Shown: positions 49,306 to 58,512, numbered from the stretch's first letter. The stretch is DNA of 64,000 nucleotides from Nonlabens ulvanivorans (GCF_000755285.1 NZ_BBMK01000002.1:62001-126000); one strand, 5' to 3'. Notes: generated by a model not told the origin, from the sequence alone. Translations and numbers: made by a program.

Positions 49306-50683
49306 TGATTCAATTTGAGAAATTACCATATCCGCTGTTGATTGCTGGTCATATCATTTTGACCATTTTCATGATAGCAGCCCCCCTTTTTTAATTCCAT
49401 TGTTTTTTTATGCGACAATAATCTACTTTGGACTTAGGGTTTTATTGCAAAAGGATTCAGGTCAAGAAGCGCTTTTAGGATGTGCTTATTTGGTGACCTT
49501 AGAGGTTTTCTTAAGGATGAATAATGCCTTGTTCTTTTATGAATTTATGAAATACTTAGTCATTGTTTTTATGATTTTGGGGGGGATCATCATGAGAGGT
49601 TTTTCTTTAAAATCCATCCCTTATGTTTTTTATCTCTTATTATTAATACCTAGTATAATTGTCGCCGCTGGAAATATTCCGTTAGGAGAAAGTTTACGTA
49701 AAGCTGTTGCGTTCAATTTAAGTGGTCCAGTTACTTTAGGGATAACTGCGATTTACTGTTATCAAAGGTCAATTACAAATACTAGATTAGATCAAATATT
49801 AAAACTGTGTGTGGGACCTGTAGTGATGATAACTACTTATTTATTCTTAGTAACACCAGACATTAGAGATGTGGTCACAAATACGGCGTCAAACTTTGCA
49901 ACATCTGGTGGATATGGTCCTAATCAAGTAGCAACCGTTTTGGGGATAGGTATGTTTATAACCTTTGTACGGTTTTTACGTATTAAGAATTTAATGATTA
50001 ATGTCTTAGATATCGTTCTATTTCTCGCAATGACTTATCGTGCATGGGTCACATTTTCAAGAGGTGGCGTTTATACCTCTTTCTTAATGATAATTGCTGT
50101 CATCGGAACTTTATTTCTTTTAAAACGTAGTGAATTCAGAGTTTCTTTTATTCCAAAACTTGCAGTTATAGCGTTAGGTTTAATTATGGCTTGGGGCTTT
50201 ACCTCACTGGTTACAAATGGTTTGATTGATAAGCGCTATGCAAATGAAGATGCTGCCGGCCGTGCTAAAGATGACTTATCTACTGGTAGAGCAGAGTTAA
50301 TAACTATAGAGCTTGAGGCTTTTTTTGAAAATCCTATCGCCGGTATCGGCGCTGGACAAGTGAAATATTACAGAGCAAAAAAAGATGGTATCCTAGCCGC
50401 ATCTCATAATGAGACCAGTAGATTGCTTTCTGAACATGGTGCAATTGGGATTTTTTCTTTATTAGTTTTAATATTCACTCCATTATTTTTCCGCCTTTTT
50501 CATAAAGGCAATATATATTTCTATGCTTTTTTAATTTTTTGGATAGCAACTATTAATCATAGTGCGATGCGCATTGCAGCACCAGCCTTTTTCTACGGTA
50601 TGGCTTTATTATACGTTAGGCCTGTGAAAATTAAAAAGAAAATATCAACTGTAAATAATACAGATAATGCCCTTATCGCCTAA
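49305..50683 (+). CDS. O-antigen polymerase/ligase-like membrane protein (Wzy/WaaL family), frameshifted
   Basis: This polytopic membrane protein of the Wzy/WaaL family links repeat units at the periplasmic face. The N-terminus MIQFEKLPYPLLIAGHIILT leads to a stop at a C6 run (49381-49386). With seven C it continues AAPPFLIPLFFYATIIYFGL into the rest of the protein, 459 residues with about eleven helices. The Wzy_C-like periplasmic loop contains DLSTGRAELITIELEAFFEN, GAGQVKYYRAKKDG and AASHNETSRLLSEHG. A seven-G run (49579-49585) gives ILGGIIM. As written, the gene would be off. Confidence 0.82.
49381..49386 (+). repeat. Six-C run at a frame break in the wzy-like gene
   Basis: This is a run of six C followed by six T. 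Adding one C (making seven) fuses the N-terminal 29 codons with the rest of the polymerase frame. It is the second of the two six-base runs. Confidence 0.9.
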
Positions 50684-51696
50684 TGAAAAACATTCTGTAT
50701 ATAGGTAATAAATTAGCAGGTAAAGGACGCACCGCCACAACGATAGATATACTTGGGCCTTTGCTTCAAAAGGAAGGTTTTAAATTACGTTATGCATCTT
50801 CCGTAAAAAATACCAATGCCAGGTTATTACATATGATGCGACTTACTTTTTTATGTAGAAACTGGGCTCATTTTGTTCTAATCGATACTTATAGTACGCG
50901 TAATTTTTGGTATGCGATAACAATAGCACGTTTATGTAAATCTTTGAAAATCAATTATGTTCCTATACTACATGGTGGAAATTTACCAGATCGATTGAAT
51001 AAAAATCCTAAAGTCATCCTAGCTTTTATAAATAATGCATACACTGTGGTAAGCCCTAGTGATTATTTGATAAATGCTTTCGCGAAAGCGGATTTCAAAC
51101 AACTCGTTAAAATACCCAATCATATAGATTTAAAAAAATATCCTTTTAAGTGGCGATCTGAGATGCAACCGAGATTATTATGGGTAAGATCATTTGCAGA
51201 TATTTATAATCCTGAAATGGCTCTAGAAGTACTCGAGTTAATTTCAGAAAAATATCCAAATGCAAAACTATGTATGGTTGGGCCCGATAAGGATGGATCA
51301 ATGAAGAAATGTATCTCTATTGCTGCTCAAAAGAATTTGGCCGTCGAATTTACTGGGTTACTCGACAAGGAAGATTGGATTACATTGAGTAAAGGCTATG
51401 ATATTTTTATAAACACTTCTAATTTTGATAACCTTCCAGTAAGCGTTATTGAGGCTATGGCATTGGGATTACCGGTAGTTTCTACAGATGTAGGCGGTAT
51501 TCCATATTTAATTGAACAAGGTGATAATGGATTTTTAACTCAACCTTTTCAAACAGTAGAAATGGCAAACCATATTGAGTATTTGTTAGAGCATAGTGAG
51601 CATCGTGCCATTATCTCTCAAAATGCGAGAGCAACTGCTGAAAATTTTGACTGGGATAAAGTTAAAGGATTATGGCTTCAATTATTAGAAGGGTAA
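50683..51696 (+). CDS. Family 4 glycosyltransferase
   Basis: This 337-residue GT-B enzyme has KNILYIGNKLAGKGRTATTI at its start, FVLIDTYSTRNFWYAITIAR, and PILHGGNLPDR. The donor half has VSPSDYLINAF, LWVRSFADIYNPEMALEVLE, FINTSNFDNLPVSVIEAMAL and GLPVVSTDVGGIPYLIEQGD. An exact palindrome copy at 51076 is read as AFAKA. The gene begins at the end of the wzy stop (TAATG). Confidence 0.88.
   Translation: MKNILYIGNKLAGKGRTATTIDILGPLLQKEGFKLRYASSVKNTNARLLHMMRLTFLCRNWAHFVLIDTYSTRNFWYAITIARLCKSLKINYVPILHGGNLPDRLNKNPKVILAFINNAYTVVSPSDYLINAFAKADFKQLVKIPNHIDLKKYPFKWRSEMQPRLLWVRSFADIYNPEMALEVLELISEKYPNAKLCMVGPDKDGSMKKCISIAAQKNLAVEFTGLLDKEDWITLSKGYDIFINTSNFDNLPVSVIEAMALGLPVVSTDVGGIPYLIEQGDNGFLTQPFQTVEMANHIEYLLEHSEHRAIISQNARATAENFDWDKVKGLWLQLLEG
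51076..51089. repeat. GCTTTCGCGAAAGC palindrome, exact copy 7
   Basis: Perfect 14-base palindrome read as AFAKA in a GT4 gene. Confidence 0.95.
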
Positions 51697-51710
51697 TCTT
51701 ATCTTTAGAG

Positions 51711-51717
51711 CCCCCCC
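51711..51717 (+). repeat. Intergenic seven-C run before the sugar-phosphate transferase gene
   Basis: CCCCCCC lies between the GT4 stop (51696) and the next start (51728). It is the only seven-base G/C run outside a gene, so its length is not explained by reading-frame selection. Confidence 0.9.
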
Positions 51718-51727
51718 AAATTGAACG

Positions 51728-53121
51728 ATGTCCCAACCAGGTTCTATACATTTTGAAATTTCTGAACGTAAGGTTTTATTGCGTATCATAGATGTAGCAG
51801 TCGTCTTAGGCGCACTTCATCTAGTAGGTACCGTATTTAATTTTGATTATTTTAAAATCAATGAAGAACATTGGTCATGGATTATATTGTTAGGTGCATA
51901 TTTATTGTTTTTTGCGACTGTTTTTGAATTGTATCATTTACAACGCGCTAGTCGAATTACCTCTACTTTAAGAGGTGTGGTTTTTACAAGTTCAATTACC
52001 TCGTTAGTTTACCTGTTAACACCTTTCTTAACACCATCTTTACCAGAGAATAGATTACAGATTTTATATTTTTATCTAGCCATTACTTTATCACTTTTAA
52101 TTTGGCGAGCCTTTACATAAAACTTTTTTCTAGTTCTAGATTTTATAAAAATATACTGATTATTGCTGATGCCACCGATGCTGCTCAAGTTGCAGACACA
52201 TTACAAGAAGCTGATCCTAATTATAAAATAGCAGGTTATATCAACACAGATAGAGATCTTGAGATAGGCCATGATGATCGTATAAGTATATTAACGATAC
52301 AGGAAGCAAAAAATAGATTAGAAGGTCAAGAGGTGAGTGAGATTGTTATAGCTTCATCACATGTTGAAGGGATCACACCAGAGCTATACGAGTGGCTTAT
52401 TGAGTTAGTAGAAAACGGTTTTTCGGTAAGAGAATATACTCAAATTTATGAGGAGATTACGGATCGTGTACCGGTTCAATATGTAGGTAAAGATTTTTAC
52501 AAATATTTTCCATTTGCACGTAGCAATCAAAACAAACTTTATATGGTATACCATAGATTGTTTGACATCCTTTGTTCCATATTAGGTTTGATTTTGGGAT
52601 TAGTGTTATTGCCTTTGATTTTTATAGGTAATATCATGGGCAATAGAGGTCCGTTGTTCTATAAACAAGAGCGTGTAGGGAAAAATCGTAAGTCTTTTCA
52701 GATTTACAAATTTAGAACTATGGTTAAAAATGCTGAAGTTGATGGAGCTCAATTTGCTACTAAAAATGACAGTAGAATTACTGCTTTTGGAAAGTTTTTA
52801 AGAAAGTCTCGTCTTGATGAATTTCCCCCCCAGTTTTATAATATTTTAAAAGGCGAAATGAGCATTATTGGACCAAGACCGGAGAGACCTGTATTTGTCA
52901 AACAACTTTCTGAGAAGATACCATTCTATGAAACCAGACATGTCGTAAAACCTGGACTAACCGGTTGGGCACAGGTTAAAACTAAATATGGAGAGTCAGA
53001 GTTAGACAGTCTAAGAAAGTTACAATATGATTTATATTATATAAAACATCGTAGTCTATTTCTGGATCTAAGAATCATCGTTAAAACACTGAGTACCATT
53101 ATTTTTTTTAAAGGACAGTAA
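51728..53121 (+). CDS. Undecaprenyl-phosphate sugar phosphotransferase (WcaJ/WbaP type), frameshifted
   Basis: This enzyme starts polysaccharide assembly by moving a sugar-1-phosphate from a nucleotide sugar to undecaprenyl phosphate. Four N-terminal helices precede a CoA-binding-like region and a fifth helix, then the catalytic domain. The signature segments are ERVGKNRKSFQIYKFRTMV and IIGPRPERPVFVKQL, ending in the TGWAQVKTKYGES region. The frame is lost at 52104-52105. One G added gives LLIWASLYIKLFSSSRFYKN and 464 residues. A seven-C run (52825-52831) gives DEFPPQFYN, where the family motif is DE[LF]PQ. Confidence 0.9.
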
Positions 53122-53191
53122 CGAACTGTAAATCTTAGTTCAGGTTTCATTAATGTAATAGTTATTCTAAAATTATATAAAAACACACCGT

Positions 53192-54799
53192 TTAAGCACG
53201 TTTTTTTCGGCGTCTAGTATAGCCAAATAGTAATGTAAATACACCCATAAATATTGCTATACGAGCGATATAATCACCATGTTTTACATAAAAGGTGACG
53301 TCATGACGTTTTCTGATGGTGCCACTTATAACGCCTTGTTCACCATATGGTAATGATTGTAGAATATTTCCACGGTGATCGATGATAGCGCTTATACCAG
53401 TATTAGCACTTCTTGTAATCCATCTTCTGGATTCTATAGCACGTAATCTAGCTAGACTTAAATGTTGTTGATGTCCTTGAGTATTTCCCCACCAGGCATC
53501 ATTAGTTATAATAGCAAGGAATTGCGCGCCATTATTGACGTATCCAGTGACGTATTCTCCATAAACAGATTCGTAACAAATTATCGATGCTACTTTAGTT
53601 TCCTTTAGTGAAGTAAAGACGCTACGTTCTTCTTGTGTGGTTTTAGTAGCTACAGTTCCGCCTAAATCTATCATGGCATCACCTAGTATCGGTTTAAGAA
53701 TACTTTTATAAGGGAAGTTCTCTATACCTACGACCAACTTGGATTTGTGGTATAGCTCAACAGGTCCCAGCTGGTTAAAAAACATCGCGCTGTTGTAATC
53801 GTTATAATAGGTCACACCATCACTAGCCAGATTAGTTTGCCTGGTTGCTTGCGCAGGATTTTTAAATACATCTACCAGAGAAATACCGCCTAAATAACTC
53901 AGATTAGGATATGACGCATAACTACCTCTTAGTCCTTGTAACGTAGGGTGATAATTAACTTGACTTATCCTTATGTTGTCTGCAATAACTGTCTCAGGTG
54001 CGATAACAAATTCGGTATTTTGAGTTAATACAGGTAAAGTAAGACTTGTAATTAGACGGGATATCTTATCATTGCTCGTTGTGTATTTCTCTTCGTATGG
54101 GTCTATGTTAGGCTGTACAATAATTACCTCAGTGCCATCACTTTTATTTATTTCAAAATAATTAAAGAGAATGATTTGAGATATAGCTATAGGAGTTAAA
54201 ATTACTAATGCTGGAGTTACTGATTTTTTAAGGATAGTTTTTATGGTGAAACCGTTTTTAAGCAAACTAGAAATAGCGTAAAAAAGAACGATGTTCAATA
54301 ACCAGATCCACAAGGTGCCACCAAATGTACCGGTGTATTCATACCATTGAATCCAGCTTATATATTCACTAAATCCATTACCTAAATTGAGCCATGGCCA
54401 TGAAAAATCCCAATGCAAGTGCATGTACTCAAAGCTAATCCATAGACAGGTTAAGAAGGTAAACGCAGCGCCTTGTGATACTTTTCTAGCAAATTTATGA
54501 TAGCATAAAAATATGAGCGCCATTAATAAACTGTTTACCAAAACTGCAAACCACATTCCAAATCCAGTTGCAAGATAGAGCCACCAAGTGGTCGCAATGT
54601 TCCATATAAAAAAACTGAGATAAGAAAGCCCTAAAACACGCCATCCTTTATATTTTAATTCAGATTTTCTGATATGAAGTTCTGCAAATAATAAGGGAAC
54701 AAAAGCACCAAATAATAACAATGGAAATCCATAAGTAGGCCATCCTAACCATAGTAATATACCTGATAAAAAAGCGAGAAGAATGCTGGAGTGCTTCAT
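53192..54799 (-). CDS. lnt: Apolipoprotein N-acyltransferase Lnt
   Basis: This inner-membrane enzyme N-acylates lipoproteins in the last step of maturation. The 535-residue protein has about seven N-terminal helices, then a nitrilase-like domain. The Glu is in FVIAPETVIAD, the Lys in LYHKSKLVVGIENFPYKS and the Cys in VASIICYESVYGEYV. The flanking ITNDAWWGNTQGHQQHLSLA is also family-typical, and that WWGN is encoded by an ordinary G4 run. It is convergent with the sugar-phosphate transferase gene, marking the end of the polysaccharide locus. Confidence 0.93.
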   Translation of the reverse strand: MKHSSILLAFLSGILLWLGWPTYGFPLLLFGAFVPLLFAELHIRKSELKYKGWRVLGLSYLSFFIWNIATTWWLYLATGFGMWFAVLVNSLLMALIFLCYHKFARKVSQGAAFTFLTCLWISFEYMHLHWDFSWPWLNLGNGFSEYISWIQWYEYTGTFGGTLWIWLLNIVLFYAISSLLKNGFTIKTILKKSVTPALVILTPIAISQIILFNYFEINKSDGTEVIIVQPNIDPYEEKYTTSNDKISRLITSLTLPVLTQNTEFVIAPETVIADNIRISQVNYHPTLQGLRGSYASYPNLSYLGGISLVDVFKNPAQATRQTNLASDGVTYYNDYNSAMFFNQLGPVELYHKSKLVVGIENFPYKSILKPILGDAMIDLGGTVATKTTQEERSVFTSLKETKVASIICYESVYGEYVTGYVNNGAQFLAIITNDAWWGNTQGHQQHLSLARLRAIESRRWITRSANTGISAIIDHRGNILQSLPYGEQGVISGTIRKRHDVTFYVKHGDYIARIAIFMGVFTLLFGYTRRRKKRA

Positions 54800-54828
54800 A
54801 AGAAAACTAAGGTGCTAAGTTATCAAAC

Positions 54829-55911
54829 TTATCTAGAAAATGTAGAAAGATCTACCCTAAGCGAGAAAATGTTTGAATAAAGTGCCTCGCTAGAATCGCC
54901 TATATCGGTCAGTGCATAATCTACCGCAATACCTTTGTACTTAAAACCTATTCCTATATTGGGTTGAAAGTTCACATTGTCACTTCCATCGAGTTGTTGC
55001 ACGTTTTGAAAATTACCGACGCCTGCTCTTACAAAAACTAAATCTGTAAAGCCATATTGTAATCCTAGTGCAGGTGTAGCACTTACAGCACTACTAGATA
55101 TAATGTCGTTAGTTTGTATAAAGCGCATGTTTAAATCAACCTCGGCAGTTAGAATATGGTCGTAGTGAAATGTGAAAGTACGAGCAATACCTAATTGTAA
55201 TTTAGGCAAAGTAATTTCTGTAGTTTCTGGTAAATCCTGATTTTGATTTGCAACTGCTCCTTGTACTTCGGCATATTTTTCTTCATCGATGGTCCAGGTA
55301 TTATAGGTTGTTGTAATATCCCTAGCCATAAAACCTAGTTCCCAGTCACCACGTTTAAATTGTGCTCCTACATCAAACCCAAAACCCCAAGCGCTTGCAA
55401 ATTCTCCTATAACGCGACGTATTACTTTGACATTTGCGCCATAACTAAAACCATCTAACTGTGATTCTCTTGCATAAGAAAATGTAAAAGCCCAATCTGC
55501 AGTTGAGAAGGTAGAAATACGATCATAATTAATATTTCCTTGTTGATCAATTAATTGAGTGGTATTTAAAATATCGTCTACAGAAAACCGTATGACAGAA
55601 AACCCAAAGGCACTAAAGTCATCTATAGGCATAGCAAATGCGCCATAATTATACTGCGCAATATTTGCAAAATAATTAGCATGCATTACACTAATCTCTT
55701 GTTCTTGGACGCGCATTAATCCTGCAGGATTCCAGTAACCGGCATTGACATCATTAGTGCTAGCAACCACTGCGTTGCTCATACCTAGTGCTGCTGCGTC
55801 GACTCCTATGTTTAAGAATTCATTAGAGTAGGCTCTAGAGGTTTGTGAATACGCTTTCGCGAAAGCGAGAACGCAACACAATACAATAATAAAATTAGCT
55901 TTTCTGGTCAT
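54829..55911 (-). CDS. PorV/PorQ-like outer-membrane protein
   Basis: This 360-residue outer-membrane beta-barrel protein belongs to the PorV/PorQ (FadL-like) family, associated with type IX secretion in Bacteroidetes. A signal peptide (about 23 residues from MTRKANFIIVLCCVLAF) is followed by the family segment IGVDAAALGMSNAVVASTND and DVNAGYWNPAGLMRVQEQEI. I chose the ATG at 55911 over the upstream TTG. The signal peptide contains an exact palindrome copy (AFAKA). Confidence 0.85.
   Translation of the reverse strand: MTRKANFIIVLCCVLAFAKAYSQTSRAYSNEFLNIGVDAAALGMSNAVVASTNDVNAGYWNPAGLMRVQEQEISVMHANYFANIAQYNYGAFAMPIDDFSAFGFSVIRFSVDDILNTTQLIDQQGNINYDRISTFSTADWAFTFSYARESQLDGFSYGANVKVIRRVIGEFASAWGFGFDVGAQFKRGDWELGFMARDITTTYNTWTIDEEKYAEVQGAVANQNQDLPETTEITLPKLQLGIARTFTFHYDHILTAEVDLNMRFIQTNDIISSSAVSATPALGLQYGFTDLVFVRAGVGNFQNVQQLDGSDNVNFQPNIGIGFKYKGIAVDYALTDIGDSSEALYSNIFSLRVDLSTFSR
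55853..55866. repeat. GCTTTCGCGAAAGC palindrome, exact copy 8
   Basis: Perfect 14-base palindrome in the signal-peptide region of the PorV-like gene, read as AFAKA. Confidence 0.95.
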
Positions 55912-56020
55912 ATACAATCTAGATGCAAATATCTAGGTTTCTCACTAAATAACTAGCAAAACCCTAGGATATTGCATATCAAGTTGAAACAAGTATCGTA
56001 GAAATCTGCATATTTGTAGA

Positions 56021-56776
56021 ATGAAGAAATGGATTCCCAATATAATAACGATGTTAAACCTATTGTCTGGTTGCATCGCTGCAGTATATGCTTTTAAAGA
56101 TGAGTTGATTCTTGCTGGTATTTTTGTGGCATTAGGTATATTTTTTGACTTCTTTGACGGCTTGGCTGCGAGGTTATTAAAGGTTTCTAGTGAATTAGGT
56201 ACTCAGTTAGATTCACTTGCAGATATGGTGACAAGTGGTGTTGTGCCTGGGATTGTAATGTGTCAGCTACTGGCAGACGCGACGGGACACTCGTCAACGT
56301 TATTTGCTATGAATGGCGATCTGGGATGGAGTAGTGCGACCAGTTTCTTTAAAGAAATCACCTTTTTAGGTTTTTTAATTACTGCAGCAAGTGGTTATCG
56401 ACTAGCTAAGTTTAATATAGATACCAGACAAACAGATTCTTTTATAGGTGTGCCTACACCAGCAAATGCTATTTTAATCATCTCACTAGGGATTATTGCT
56501 CAAATTACAACTAGCGATTTTATTTTTGGATTATTAAGTAATCCATATATTTTAATACTTATTACTATCATAAGCTGTTACTTACTTAATGCAGAGTTAC
56601 CGTTGTTTGCTTTAAAATTTAAAAGCTTCGGCTGGAAAAGCAATGAGATAAGATGGGTTTTTATAGCGATCTGTATCGCAATGATTATAACACTTAAGGT
56701 ATATGCAGTACCTTGTATTATTGCTCTTTATGTATTGATGAGCATTTTCAACAATTTAAGGGTTGCAAAACCTTAA
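56021..56776 (+). CDS. pssA: CDP-diacylglycerol-serine O-phosphatidyltransferase
   Basis: This enzyme makes phosphatidylserine from CDP-diacylglycerol and serine, the route to phosphatidylethanolamine. The CDP-alcohol phosphatidyltransferase motif is visible as DFFDGLAARLL near residue 45 and QLDSLADMVTSG about 20 residues on. About eight helices span 251 residues, the usual length. CATATTTG just upstream is a one-mismatch TAnnTTTG element. The gene is convergent with lptB, ten bases apart. Confidence 0.92.
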   Translation: MKKWIPNIITMLNLLSGCIAAVYAFKDELILAGIFVALGIFFDFFDGLAARLLKVSSELGTQLDSLADMVTSGVVPGIVMCQLLADATGHSSTLFAMNGDLGWSSATSFFKEITFLGFLITAASGYRLAKFNIDTRQTDSFIGVPTPANAILIISLGIIAQITTSDFIFGLLSNPYILILITIISCYLLNAELPLFALKFKSFGWKSNEIRWVFIAICIAMIITLKVYAVPCIIALYVLMSIFNNLRVAKP

Positions 56777-56785
56777 GTTTAATCT

Positions 56786-57532
56786 CTAGTCTGCAAACAA
56801 TTTTTTCTTACGCAATTCAAAATTCTGACCTAGGTAAACACGGCGCACTACTTCATCTTCAGCAAGTTCCTCTGGGCTACCATGTTTAAGGATATTACCT
56901 TCAAACATCAGGTAGGTTCGATCAGTAATAGCAAGAGTTTCTTGAACATTGTGATCAGTGATAAGAATACCGATGTTCTTTTTAGTTAGTTGAGCGACAA
57001 TACGTTGTATGTCTTCTACAGCTACTGGATCTACTCCAGCAAATGGTTCATCTAGCAGTATAAAAGTAGGATTAGTCGCAAGTGCTCGTGCAATCTCAGT
57101 ACGGCGTCGTTCTCCACCACTTAATAAATCACCATTACGGTTGCGTCTATCTTCAAGACTAAATTCTTCTAGCAGCATCTCGCAACGTTCTTTTTGCTCT
57201 TTTTTAGTCAGATCAGTTAATTGCAGTACGCCCAGTATGTTTTCTTCTACAGTTAATTTTCTAAAGATAGAAGCTTCTTGCGCCAGATAACCTATACCAT
57301 TTTGTGCACGTTTGTACATCGGGTATTGAGTAATCTTTTTATCATCTAGCCACACATCACCACCAGTAGGTTTAACGAGTCCTACAGTCATGTAGAAAGA
57401 TGTTGTTTTACCAGCTCCATTAGGTCCTAGTAGACCTACGATTTCGCCTTGGTTCACTTCAAAAGAAACACCTTTAACTACTGGTCTGCCTTTATAGGAC
57501 TTCTGTAAATTATCTGCTCTTAGTTGTTGCAT
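56786..57532 (-). CDS. lptB: LPS export ABC transporter ATPase LptB
   Basis: This cytoplasmic ATPase of the LptB2FG complex extracts LPS from the inner membrane. It has Walker [13 protein letters not shown]-loop [16 protein letters not shown], signature [15 protein letters not shown] and Walker [14 protein letters not shown]. The length of 248 residues is usual for the family. The QASIF and RRTEIARAL segments are typical of LptB rather than other branched ATPases. Confidence 0.94.
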   Translation of the reverse strand: MQQLRADNLQKSYKGRPVVKGVSFEVNQGEIVGLLGPNGAGKTTSFYMTVGLVKPTGGDVWLDDKKITQYPMYKRAQNGIGYLAQEASIFRKLTVEENILGVLQLTDLTKKEQKERCEMLLEEFSLEDRRNRNGDLLSGGERRRTEIARALATNPTFILLDEPFAGVDPVAVEDIQRIVAQLTKKNIGILITDHNVQETLAITDRTYLMFEGNILKHGSPEELAEDEVVRRVYLGQNFELRKKKLFAD

Positions 57533-57687
57533 AAAACAAAGATACTTTTTATAATTCTGAATTTAGAATTTCTTAGATTGCACTATTATTAAAAACTAAG
57601 TTAAGGTAACCTAGAGTTTTAGTAAAACTGCTGCGACAGCAATAGTTTACAATTCTCAACGATAACATATAATTCATAACTAGTAAC
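57533..57687. other. Divergent intergenic region lptB / small gene
   Basis: This 155-base AT-rich gap separates divergent genes and probably carries both promoters. I see no clear TAnnTTTG or RNA structure. Confidence 0.3.
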
Positions 57688-57918
57688 ATGGCTTTCCCTA
57701 GATTTCTTATGGGCGATAACGCTCACCATCCCGAAGATATTTTTGTAGTTCACCTCGATTATCCTCGATTTGTGATAAATTTAAAAGATGATACTCTAGA
57801 ATTCCTAGAAGATATAGAAAAGAAAGATAAAGAAGAACTTGAAGATGAGACTAAAAACCTCATAGAAGAAGCGAGCCGTTTTTATGATGAGCAGTGTGCT
57901 CTTTATGATAAAGAGTAA
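57688..57918 (+). CDS. Small acidic protein of unknown function
   Basis: This 76-residue protein starts MAFPRFLMGDNAHHPEDIFV, and its second half is a charged coiled-coil-like helix rich in Glu and Lys (LEFLEDIEKKDKEELEDETK). I recognise no family. It overlaps the next ATG by one base (TAATG), so it is translated together with the PAP2 phosphatase. Its conservation cannot be judged without comparison. Confidence 0.6.
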   Translation: MAFPRFLMGDNAHHPEDIFVVHLDYPRFVINLKDDTLEFLEDIEKKDKEELEDETKNLIEEASRFYDEQCALYDKE

Positions 57919-58511
57919 TGGAAGATATCAAGCAGCTGGATTGGGATATAATGCTTTTTCTCAATGATTGGGGGGGAAATGATGCGGTTGACTTAATTTT
58001 CAATATCATTACTTATAAGTTTTATGCAATTCCTTTATACTTATATCTTCTCTATTTACTTTATAAAAAGCTGGGTAAACGGGAACTAGTCATTGCATTG
58101 ATTACTATTGCAATTCTTGTGGCGGTAAGCGATCAGATAGCGATGCTTTTTAAAAATACATTAGTACAGCGATTAAGACCGTTTAGAGAACCAGCTTTAG
58201 AAGGGTTGATCTCTAAAGTAGGTAAAAGTGGTGGTACTTATGGATTCTATAGCGGTCATGCTAGTAATGCTATGGCACTTGCTGTATTTATGTGGCACAT
58301 GCTCAAACGATCTCATAAAATTACAGGGATACTACTCTTTGTTTGGGCTATTTTAGTCGCATATAGCCGTGTTTATTTAGGAGTTCATTATCCAGGTGAT
58401 GTGTTGATGGGTATGTTTATGGGAACTGTAATAGGTTGGTTATGTTATCGATTATTCGCTTTCGCGAAAGCGAAATATGCACCAGCATCCTCAACTACAT
58501 CAACACTGTAG
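57918..58511 (+). CDS. PAP2 family lipid phosphatase
   Basis: This 197-residue membrane phosphatase belongs to the type-2 phosphatidic acid phosphatase superfamily. It shows KNTLVQRLRPFREP (motif 1), YGFYSGHASNAMAL (motif 2, with SGHAS) and SRVYLGVHYPGDVLMG (motif 3), with about five helices. It could act on undecaprenyl diphosphate or phosphatidyl phosphates. A seven-G run (57970-57976) gives WGGN near residue 19, where I would expect WGN. An exact palindrome copy near the 3' end encodes AFAKA. Confidence 0.87.
   Translation: MEDIKQLDWDIMLFLNDWGGNDAVDLIFNIITYKFYAIPLYLYLLYLLYKKLGKRELVIALITIAILVAVSDQIAMLFKNTLVQRLRPFREPALEGLISKVGKSGGTYGFYSGHASNAMALAVFMWHMLKRSHKITGILLFVWAILVAYSRVYLGVHYPGDVLMGMFMGTVIGWLCYRLFAFAKAKYAPASSTTSTL
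58458..58471. repeat. GCTTTCGCGAAAGC palindrome, exact copy 9
   Basis: Perfect 14-base palindrome near the 3' end of the PAP2 gene, read as AFAKA. Confidence 0.95.
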
Positions 58512-58512
58512 A

